In this document: piece by piece, positions 39,705 to 49,300 of the stretch | How positions within the stretch are numbered: the stretch's first letter is position 1 | Layout of the letters: each line of letters opens with the position of its first letter | Assembly: GCA_954871525.1 (NCBI GenBank) | Contig: OX940865.1 | Span: forward strand, 11,236,606 to 11,300,605 | DNA: 64,000 nt | Reading direction: 5' to 3' | Source: Parietaria judaica | Lineage: Eukaryota > Streptophyta > Magnoliopsida > Rosales > Urticaceae | Notes under the pieces: model-generated | Told to the model about the DNA's origin: nothing | Database searches by the model: none | The model's input: only the letters and a program-made list of their open reading frames with translations | Program-made: the position numbers and the translations under genes

Positions 39705-40574
39705 ATATGGTAGTGTTTGGAAGTTTTTTGTATTTTCATTTTACATTTGCATTTTTATTTTTTAAGATAGATATATAAAAATATTTTGAAAATGCGATTG
39801 GTTACTGTTTTATTACATTGTTTTTTGAAAAGAAAAATGAAAACAGTGTTTTGTTAGTTTTTTGTTAGAAATTGATTTTTAAAAGAAATTAATTGCCATT
39901 AGTTTAACATAAGAAATAATAAATTTATAATCAAAGTAATATTAACAATTATATTGATAAAATCTATGCAACTATCTATAACTATGATATAAATTAATAA
40001 AAATAATAGATATAGAGACAAAATTCAACTAATAGTAGTGTAATATATATGAAAATATATGCAACTATTACTAAAAAATAATATATTTATTTCTTAATAT
40101 AATTATCTTAATATAATTATCGTGTATTTATCGGATTCTTTCACGTGTTAGAATTGTGATATTTTTACTGCAAGTATGCATGAGAAACAAAACGAAGAAA
40201 TTTAGTATAATAAAAATAATTTTTCTTTAACCAAATTCATCGTACAAGCTAATTAAAAATAATTAATATAATCATAAACTACCAAATCATGCATCATGCC
40301 CAAAATTAGCCATAACATTAACCGAATAAACAAATGTAGCATACAAAGTATAATTAAACACAATTTAATAAATATAGCTCTAACAACAAGAAAGAAAATG
40401 AAAACACTTCAAGAGGTGTTTTCATTTTGTGTGTAAAAATAAAAAAAATAAAAAGGCATTTTGAGAAAATATTTTATCAAAAAATTAATCAATCATGTTT
40501 TTAGTTGCTTTATTGTATAACTTTATTCTCAAAATGCAAAATCATTTTGGAAATGGAATCCAAACACTACCATA
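39705..40574. mobile_element. Non-autonomous TIR element (~870 bp)
   Basis: Left end TATGGTAGTGTTTGGAA; right end TTCCAAACACTACCATA, its exact inverse complement. The next blocks also pair (CATTTTACATTTGCATTTTT with AAAATGCAAAATCATTTTGG inverted). The body is AT-rich and non-coding. The target duplication could not be fixed because the borders are TA-rich, so the superfamily is open. Confidence 0.65.
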
Positions 40575-40581
40575 AATCATA

Positions 40582-40690
40582 TTTTAAGAAGACTACATGA
40601 TTAGTAATGTAATATTATCTTTTTATCTAATGTGATAAGAAGACTACATGATTAGTGATGTAATATTATTTTTTTTATCTAATGTAATTT
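40582..40690. repeat. Two-copy tandem duplication (~52 bp)
   Basis: AAGAAGACTACATGATTAGT followed by .ATGTAATATTAT and TTATCTAATGT occurs twice in a row, at about 40588 and 40639, with few differences. Confidence 0.75.
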
Positions 40691-40964
40691 GATAGTTACT
40701 TGTGTTATATTTTTCTTATTGTGATTTTATAATTATTTATATAATTTTTCATATTGACTTATTAATTTATGGGCTTATTAGCAAAATACTCAATTAGAGC
40801 TAAACTATTTTAAAAAATACTCAAAAGTTTGATAAAATTAAAAATGTACTCATTTGGCCTTACAAATATACCCTCGTCTTCATCGTCTCCTTCACGTTCG
40901 ACTCTTCTTCTCGAAACCCTAGACTCAGACACCAGACCAGAGAAGCTTCGCAAAGCCAACAACA

Positions 40965-41604
40965 ATGGCGGAAGGACGCACCGCGAGAACCAAGCCCAAC
41001 ATCCTCATCACCGGAACTCCGGGGACGGGCAAGACCACCACGGCCACGGCCCTGGCGGAGAACGCCGACCCCCGCCACGTCAACATCCGCGACCTGGTCA
41101 AGGAGAAGAACCTCCACGACGGCTGGGATGACGAGCTCGACTGTTACGTCATCAACGAAGACCTCGTTTGTCTCCAAACCCTAACTTTTTTGCGCACATT
41201 CTCTCTCTCTCTGGTACAATTCATCAAATCGAATTCGGTTTTAGGTCTGCGACGAGCTCGAGGATCTGATGGAGGAGGGAGGCAACATCGTGGACTATCT
41301 CGAGGATTCGATCTCGTGGCCGTGCTCCAGACGGAGAATTCCGTGCTCTACGATCGATTGAAGAATGGGTAACTGATCTATTTTGAGTGGATTTTCTCCG
41401 GTTGTTTGTTTTGTGTAATTTGGGTTTGGATTGTTCAGAGGGTACTCGGAGAAGAAGGTTTCGAACAACATGGAGTGTGAGATATTCCAAATTCTGCTGG
41501 AGGAGGAGAAGGAGAGCTGCAAGGAGGAGATAGTGATGGCGATGAGGAGCGACGCCATTGAAGACATCTCGAGGAACGTGGCTTACATAAATTTACAACT
41601 GTAG
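40965..41604 (+). pseudogene. AAK6: Adenylate kinase 6-like (AAK6) fragment, internally deleted
   Basis: Exons 40965-41165, 41245-41368 and 41439-41604 with GT-AG introns. Exon 1 encodes MAEGRTARTKPNILITGTPG with P-loop GTPGTGKT (17-24) and DLVKEKNLHDGWDDELDCYV. Exon 2 starts VCDELEDLMEEGGNIVDY, but the conserved HGCDFFPERW that should follow is missing and the frame changes. The other frame resumes as FDLVAVLQTENSVLYDRLKN. Exon 3 encodes GYSEKKVSNNMECEIFQILL...DIEDISRNVA-like sequence, then diverges into minisatellite-type DNA and stops at 41604, lacking the usual tryptophan-rich tail. Family members are nuclear NMP kinases/ATPases needed for ribosome maturation. The lost segment contains the Walker B-like region, so activity is not expected. 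Confidence 0.8.
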
Positions 41605-41739
41605 AAACTACAATTACACTTGAGGGTGTGGGGGTATTAAATAAGTGTAATACATAAGTGTACTACATTATATGGATTTTTCTCCTCGTTTAAATGGTCT
41701 ATTACATAAGTTTAACGTGTAATTGCAGAGAGAGAGATT

Positions 41740-42092
41740 CAGAGTATGAAATGGAAATTGAAATGGATTATAATTCTGGGTAGTGCTCTTTCTATGGTTA
41801 TTAGAGACTCGTTTTATATGAAAGACGGAAAACCCGCTCTTGAGTAATCATTGCTCGAATTTGACTCGTTTGTACTAGGTTTTGGAGCTTGCTGAGAACA
41901 CAACGAAGGACAACAACAAGACCCGGATCGTTCGGAGGCGTTGTGCGTAACGACAAGGAGCTGAGAAAGCTTCTGGGAGTGGTGAACAGTGCCAGTAGAG
42001 GCATTCTTCCCAACATTCACCATACTCTTACCGAAGACGGAAGACCGGAAAAGGCAAATCGGATTCTCGGCTCCGCTTCACAAGCGTTTTGA
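41740..42092 (+). pseudogene. Histone H2A.X 3' fragment, frameshifted
   Basis: After an acceptor AG at 41877-41878 the frame reads VLELAENTTKDNNKTRIV, matching the H2A alpha-2/alpha-3 region (VLELAGNAARDNKKTRIV). A small deletion then shifts frame, and VRNDKELRKLLGVVNSASRG, ILPNIHHTL and GSASQAF follow to a stop at 42092. Plant H2A.X ends GSASQEF, so both the variant identity and the intron position (just before VLELA) fit H2A.X. The phosphorylation motif SQEF reads SQAF here. The N-terminal exon is absent; 41740-41878 looks like part of the preceding intron. It is part of the Pack-MULE cargo and not a working histone gene. Confidence 0.75.
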
Positions 42093-42189
42093 GTCTGTGT
42101 TTTGCAATAGGAACTTATAATGTAAATACCAATGAGTTGTATAAATATTCAAATGCTTTGGATGAGGATTAGAGCATTATATGCTCTTC

Positions 42190-44720
42190 TAGTTATGTAC
42201 GTAACATTATAATTATGTACGTAATAAAAGTTACACAACGTAACTGTTGTATGTAATTAAGTTACACTTATGTACACACATTACACTTTTGTAATTATAG
42301 TTAAATTTTCGTAACTACAATTACCTTTATAAATTGTAGTTACATAACCGTAATTTTACTTATGTAATTACACTTGTTATTATAAATATGAATAAGAGTT
42401 ACACAGTATAAGTGAAGTTACACTTTTGTAAGCGAAGTTACACTTTTGTAACTGAAGTTACACTTATGTAAATGGAGTTACACGGTTGTAACTGGAATTA
42501 AATTTTTGTAACCAAAGTTACACTTTTCAAACTGGAGTTACACTTTTGTAACTCGAGTTACAATTGTGTAACCGAAGTTACACTTATGTAACTGGAGTTA
42601 CACTTTTGTAACTGGAGCTACAATATCGTAATTCTAGTCGTATATAACTACATTTATGTTACATATTAAGAGATTCTACATAAGAAATGGTGCAAGTTTG
42701 TAAGTCAGAGAAACAATGTGTTTTCGCTCTTTTAGCGATAAAACAAAACGATATTAAAAGTGTATTTATTATGGAATCAAATTTCAATATATTTCTTAAA
42801 ATAATAATTTAGTGTTTTTTCTTTATTAGAATTAAGTTCGAAGTATTAAAACAATTTTTGTAACCGAAGTTACACTTATGTAACCGGAGTTACACTTGTG
42901 TAACTGGAGTTACACTTGTGTAACTGGAGTTACACTTGTGTAAATCGAGTTACACTTGTGTAAATCGAGTTACACTTTTGTAACTGGAGTCACACTTTTG
43001 TAACTGGAGTTACACTACCGAAGTTACACTTATATAACTATAGTTACATTTTTGTAACAGAAGTTATGTAACTCCCTTTGTAACTGAAATTACACTTTTG
43101 TAACTGGAGTTACACTAGTTACACTTATGTAACTGAAGTTACACTTATGTAACTGGAGTTACAATATCGTAATTCTAGTCATATATAATTACACTTATGT
43201 TATATATTAAGATATTCTACATAAGAAATGGTCCAAGTTTGTAAATCAGAGAAACGGTGTGTTTTTGCTCTTTTAGCGATAAAACAAAACGATATTAAAA
43301 ATGTATTTATTATGGAATCAAATTTCAATATATTTCTTAAAATAATAATTTAGTGGTTTTTCTTTATTGAAATTAACTTGGAAGTATTAAAACAATTTTT
43401 GTAATTGAAGTTACACTTTTGTAAATGGAGTTACCATTTTGTAACTAGAGTTACACTTTTGTAACTGGAGTTATACTACCGAAGTTACACTTATGTAACT
43501 ATAGTTACACTTTTGTAACAGGAGTTACAATTAGTAACTCCTTTTGTAACTGAAATTACACTTATGTAACTGAAGTTACAGTTATGTAACTGGAGTTACA
43601 CTTTTGTAACTGGAGTTACACTTATGTACTTATGTAACTAGAGTTACACTTTTGTAACTGAAGTTACACTAGTTACACTTATGAAACTGGAGTTACACTT
43701 AGTGATTTTTCTTTATTGGAATTAATTTGGAAGTACTAAAACAATTTTTGTAACCGAATTTACACTTTTGTAACTGGAGCTACAATTATGTAACCGAAGT
43801 TACATTTAGGTAACTACAGTTACACTTGGGTAACTGCAGTTACACTTATGTAACTAAAGATACACTTGGGTAACTACATTTACACTTGGGTAACTGCAGT
43901 TACACTTGCGTAACAAGAGTTACACTTATGTAACTAAAGTTAAATTTGAGTAAGTACAGTTAAACTTGGGTAAATTCAGTTACACTTATGTAACTAAAGT
44001 TACTAAAATTACATTTGGGTAACTACAGTAACACTTGGGTAACAACAGTTACACTTATGTAACTAAAGTTACTAAAATTACATTTGGGTAACTACAGTTA
44101 CGCTTATGTAACTGGAGTTACTCTTATGTAACTAAAGTTACTTTTGGGTAACTACAGTTACACTTTTGTAACTAAAGTTACATTTGGATTACTACAGTTA
44201 CACTTGGGTAACTAGTGTTACACTTATGTAAATAAAGTTACATTTGGGTAAGTACAGTTACACTAATGTAACTTTAGTTACATTAACGTATTTTTTATTC
44301 ATTCCAACTCTATCATATTAATGTTACTATAATTATGAAATTCACTTTTATGAAGTTCTTTCTAAAATAATGTAACTATAATTATACTTTTATAACTACA
44401 GTTACACTTTTGTAATTGTACTATGCAAGTGTAGTTTCATAAACGTAATGGCAGTTTAATTAATGTAACTACAATTACGTTAACGTAACTTTTATTTACA
44501 AATTACGTAACTACAATTATTTATATAATTTTAGTCACATAACTGTAATTTCACATTTGTAATTACACTTATAAATATATTTGAAATAAGAGTTACACAG
44601 CGTAAATAGAGTTACACTTAGTTACACTTTTATAACTAGAGTTACACTTTTGTAACCGGAGTCACACTTTTGTAATCACACTTACAATTTTGTAATTCTA
44701 GTTATATATAATTACACTTA
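42190..44720. repeat. 20-bp dyad minisatellite with higher-order repeats
   Basis: Unit TTACACTTNTGTAACTGGAG, exactly 20 bp in the best region (42880-42980). Each unit holds the dyad GTTAC/GTAAC about 6 nt apart. Variants replace CTGGAG by CCGAAG, CTACAG or CTAAAG. A ~190-bp AT-rich spacer (ATTCTACATAAGAAATGGT...TTTTAGCGATAAAACAAAAC) interrupts the array at about 42655-42850 and again at 43200-43405. A remnant lies at 43700-43760, giving a higher-order period near 545 bp. The degree of decay increases to the right. No coding capacity. Confidence 0.9.
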
Positions 44721-45059
44721 TGTTATATATAATTATATTGAATGAGTCTCGATCGAAAATTATATAGCAGTAATTACACGTAACTGGACTTACATCATGT
44801 CGTAACCATGTCGTGTCTCGTATCTGATCAACAATTCGAAGCATGAATTTTCTAATAAACAAAATATCCACACAACAATTCAATCCTCCATTAATTTGAG
44901 TTCATACATGTATACACATACTATATACATGTATAAGTTTATATGCATATACACATATATCTCTGTTCTTCCTTAGTTTCATCAAGAACAAAAAAAAAAA
45001 CGCAAATCCGAGCTTGAACCACCAAACAAACACACGAACCAGCAAAGCAAAAGGATTAT

Positions 45060-45600
45060 AGATAAAAGTTCTCAAATTCCTCCTCTCCGCTGCCTCGAAG
45101 CTCTGAATCTACGGCACCCGGATCTGCAACGGTAAGAAAATATATATCACGATTCATACTTGTCAAATTCCTAGGAGCTTCTGAGAAGAATATAAAAACC
45201 ACCAAAGATAGCTCAAAATCGTATCCGAACTGTGTATATACACACAATCATATACTTACACATATATGTATATGTATGTATATCTATTAACTCAAAAAAC
45301 GCCAAGAGCTTCTTCAATCCCAACAATAAAAAACAAATGATTATAGATTGCAGACCTCAAATTCCTCCTCTGCAGTGCCTCGAAGCTCCGAAACTATGGC
45401 GTCCGAATCTGAAACCGTAAAAAAGACATAAAAATGTCACGATTCATTCTCATACATATATATATATTATGAGCTACTTCATACAAACACAACTACACCA
45501 AACTAAAAAGAAAAAGAGAAGAAGTAGAGATTGGAGACCTCGAATTCCAGAGGCTCGAGGCTCGGCAAGTACGATGTCCGAATCTGAAAGGAAGCCCTAA
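45060..45600 (-). repeat. Three related exon-like modules in the Pack-MULE right arm
   Basis: Read on the minus strand, three segments each follow a pyrimidine-CAG acceptor: 45592-45548, 45411-45359 and about 45121-45069. They share ATTCGGAC....GT.TCGGAGCTTCGAGG and GAGGAGGAATTTGAG. The first two end at a GT donor (GAG|GTCT). They translate to related peptides such as SDAIVSELRGTAEEEFE and PGAVDSELRGSGEEEFE. The phases do not join into one frame, so a coding role is doubtful. They may be duplicated captured or subterminal exons. Confidence 0.4.
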
Positions 45601-45967
45601 AAGTCTCTCTGGCCTCCACTTGCTCTTCTCTGGAAGCGATTGCAGAGAGTTAGGGATATGATTCGCGCTTCAACAGAGGATTCGAGATTGGCGATGAGAA
45701 CTCATCAATTAGGGTTCGAGATAAGATCGTCGGCGATTGAGGAGTCGAGAGAGCTTGTCGGCGATGAGAGGGAAGCCATGGAAGAGTGAGCGAGGAAATC
45801 GATTGCAGAGGAACCAAATTGCAGAGCGATAGTGAGATAGGGTGAGTAGGGGTAGTTTAGGAAAAATATGTTTAAAATGAGTATGATATGAATTATATCA
45901 AACCTTGAGTATTCTTTTAAATAGTTTGACATAACCTGAGTATTTTCCTAATAAATCCTTAATTTAT

Positions 45968-46340
45968 ATATCACTTGGGACATATATTTTTTTTAAGAAA
46001 ATTATTATCTTATAAATTTAGCGAATTATTAATTTAGCTAGTTAGGCCCGAGTCGGGACCGGACAAAAATTTTATTTAATCGCGACTCTTAATTTATCGA
46101 GTATTAATTTATAGAGGTTATACTGTATCTATAATAAATCAAGGACACCGTTAATCATTACAACACACTATAGAACAAAATGTGGATAATTAGAGGAGAT
46201 ATATACATATATACACACATCAGATCTTATTACAGCATTACATAATAATATATGACTGACTCTACATAAATATGTACATGAAGAATATGATGCTTATTAT
46301 CTGCTTATGGTGGTAGGACAAGACCCCGAAAAAAAATAGA
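45968..46340. repeat. Fragment of a 'CTATAAATTAATA' repeat and RDR 3' flank
   Basis: Reverse complement contains ACAGTATAACCTCTATAAAT, TCGATAAATTAAGAGT and GGTCCCGACTCGGG, the wording of a very common eudicot dispersed repeat. A related stretch is at 39350-39480 (GTAGAACTTCTATAACTTAA, ATTGGGACCGAC). Confidence 0.5.
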
Positions 46341-49300
46341 TTAAAGCGCGTCCCGTAAAGCCGATGGAAGGCAGAGAATAGCTCGTTCCCCTACTTGTTT
46401 GGAGATGAGACACTTACAAAGCGCCGAACCAGCCACGCCCCAAGCGAAGCTACACAGGCTGGGGCTTCGTTGAGCTATGGCATACTCGTAACACACATGA
46501 TATATGGCAAGTGCGTCGTCGTATATCTCCTCGATGTTCCGTGTACTATCTTCAAATTCCTCGGTACCATAAAGCAGCTAAGGTGAAAACAAGAAAAGTA
46601 AATAGAAATAGTTAGTAGTCCGGGAAAATGAAAAAAGTAATTATCCATGAACTTGTGTTAAGCAACTTCCTCTTTTCAACTTTTCTGTAGTAGTCCCACT
46701 TATTGACTAGTAAATTGCCGCAATTTTCCCCCTAATTGTTAAGAATTAACGAATTCTATCAAACTTTAAGCAATGTATGAAGCAAATTGCTTAATATTAC
46801 CGCGAAAGATGAGTTCAATGGGAAGATGTTGCACATTTTATTGTATTAATAATATGTTAAGGTAATTTGATTAAGTAGGGGTGTCTTGGAATTTTATATT
46901 TATGGGCTAGGGTTTCTAAACTTTCTAATCCTCTAAGTAGGTGCATCCATTAGAATTTCAATCAACATGTTCTGTTTAATTGATATTTCCTATCAGAACA
47001 TCTAAGATAATTTTCGCCTTGTTCTAAAAATAAAAGTATCGTTTTTATCAAAAAACTTTCAAGAGATCCATTATCTAGACGAGTCTCCGGTTTAGTTATC
47101 GATTCGGGTCCTATCAGAAAACTTCTAAAAAGTTGAGGCGAGAAACTGTCACATCACCACAAGTTATATCATTCTCAGTTACTCATATGACCACTTAATT
47201 AAATATTTCATTTAATTCTGAATTAAGAGCGATGAAGACCGGATTACCCTCTTGTACTTTCTTTTGACTTCATTGGCAGCATCGTTTCTCAGATCGCGGT
47301 CTTGGTTTTTCATTGAGACCGTCATCTCCTTTCTGTAGTCTTCGTAGCGAGAGCTCCATTTTTTCTGCAGCTCACTATCAGGGACTAAAGCCTCCAAAAC
47401 TGGTAGCATCCACACATCTGGGAGATAAAAAATAAAAAATAGAGGGTTTAAAAGGGTTCAACCTTTGGAGGATACAGTGGTACTTTTTACTTATATGTAT
47501 TTGGGTGAACTTAAAGATGAAATATTTGTTCATGAAATTCTAATAACCTTTGCTTGAATGATCTTCTGCTTGGTATTCAGTCACCTTGTTGTAGATTTCT
47601 CCCAGTATCGACGTAGACGTGAAACTGTTTTTCTTTTCCATATAGTGCGGAAAGCTTTTCGGCTTCAAGTCTCTCGGAACTTCAACCTGGAAGGTGATGA
47701 TTGAAACATCTTTTTTATGGAATTTTTTTTATTTTCAAAAGAAAACATGAGAAGGTAGAGTTGTATATTTAGGAAACATGCATATAAAAGAATTGATCTC
47801 GTAGAGCAAATGCAATATAACATAAGACCTATGATTTAAGGAAAAAGAACCGAATAGCTATGCTGGATTGAAATCAAACACAATTCACCAAGGTGACTGA
47901 GTTCAATTTCATATATATATATATAAAAAGACTGAGTTTAATTTCTCTCTTTATTATGTATGTATCATGATTAACAAATAAAATATCATAATTCGACCAT
48001 TCATTCCTTCAAGAGGGAGGTTGAACACTCTCCTAATGACACAAAGAGAAAGCTAAACCAAACAGAACGTAACTGATCCGTGGCCAATGCAAGGCGCACC
48101 TTTAAGCCACTTGAAAACCCTTATGGCATAACAAGCAGTTGACCAAAATACCATTAATTTATCTCCCAGCTGAATAAGGGCTAAACTATGCAAGTCTAAA
48201 AGCCGGACTTGCCTCTCCTACGAGGATAGGTAATGATGCCGGTCTAATAGCAACCAATAATTTCCATTTCTAGTATCCACAATCCAAAACTAAAGGTTTT
48301 TATTTTTATTTTTTTATTATTATATATGAAGGAACTGAAGAAGAAAACTAACCTTCAATCCTTTCTTGGGGGCGTCTAAGGCATCATAATATATGTCAAT
48401 CAGCTTACACAAATTGCCTTTCACATTATTTTTCTCATCAGTCTGATCATCTCGTAGCGTCAAATACCGATCCATCAGTGCTAGCCAGCCATCCGCTGCC
48501 TCGCTCATTGCATAACTGAGAAAATTAAAAAATAAAAAATAGAGAACAGTTTAAGCATTTTTTACTATTGATTCCTGAAAGGGCAGAGCCCAAAATTTCT
48601 TTGAGTAATCTAATGAATAAACACACCTTGGCTGAAACCTAGTTCTCAAGAACAGATTGAAGAGCTCATCTTCCAGTTGTTCACCCGAAAGCTCACTAGG
48701 ATTTTTACTTTCGGCCTTGGCTTTGCGTGTTGATGGGCTCGGAATCCAAGGTTCACTTGGCTTGAAGTGTTGTAATAGCTGAAAATAAGTTATGATAAGT
48801 CAATACTCCATACCAAGAACAGACTTACAAATACAAATATACGGTGAAACAAAGAAATGATATCTTGATGTTTAAAGCCTAAATACTATTAAAAATATCT
48901 GCACGACATTGAGGTTTCACTCAATAGTTTAGGCATGTAAAGCCATGAAAATAAAACAGAAACCAATAGTTTAGGCATGTAAAGCATGACATTGAGATTA
49001 TAAGTTGAGTGCCAAACCGCGGGGTTTCTGGAGACCCAATACAGGTCTCCATCAAAATCTCCGCCGCCGATTTCATCACCGACATTTCGTGAACCTCTAA
49101 TTGAGAAAAAAATCGAGTTCTTCGCATTCCCGACCACATCCTCGAGTTCCTTAACGTATCTGGCCTTCATAACGTGAACATCGCCAAAGTGTACCCCGGG
49201 ATTTCGGTACACTAACACTTTCCCTGACACCTGTCCATTATTGCTGGCCAAATCATCAGAAAGTGTAAGAATAGAAGGAATTCTATAATTGCATGTGTAC

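Larger units (their letters stand above)
40771..45958. mobile_element. Pack-MULE carrying AK6 and H2A.X gene fragments
   Basis: Terminal inverted repeats: the left begins GGGCTTATTAGCAAAATACTC, and the right, reverse-complemented, begins GGATTTATTAGGAAAATACTC. Matches continue over about 100 bp through AACTATTT.AAA.AATACTCAA..GTTTGAT. A perfect 9-bp target duplication, TTAATTTAT, lies at 40762-40770 and 45959-45967. There is no transposase. Inside, left to right: an adenylate kinase 6-like fragment (40965-41604), an H2A.X-like fragment (about 41740-42092), a 20-bp minisatellite array (about 42190-44720) and a GC-rich genic-looking right arm with three related exon-like modules (45060-45600). 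Retained introns show capture at the DNA level, as established for Pack-MULEs. Confidence 0.9.

Noticed and set aside
42190..44720. CRISPR-like regular array
   Set aside because: Plant nuclear context, contiguous 20-bp units without unique spacers; it is a minisatellite.
45705..45932. 75-codon minus frame beginning near the Pack-MULE right end
   Set aside because: Ser-rich leader-like sequence crossing the terminal repeat; no homology or splice-compatible continuation.
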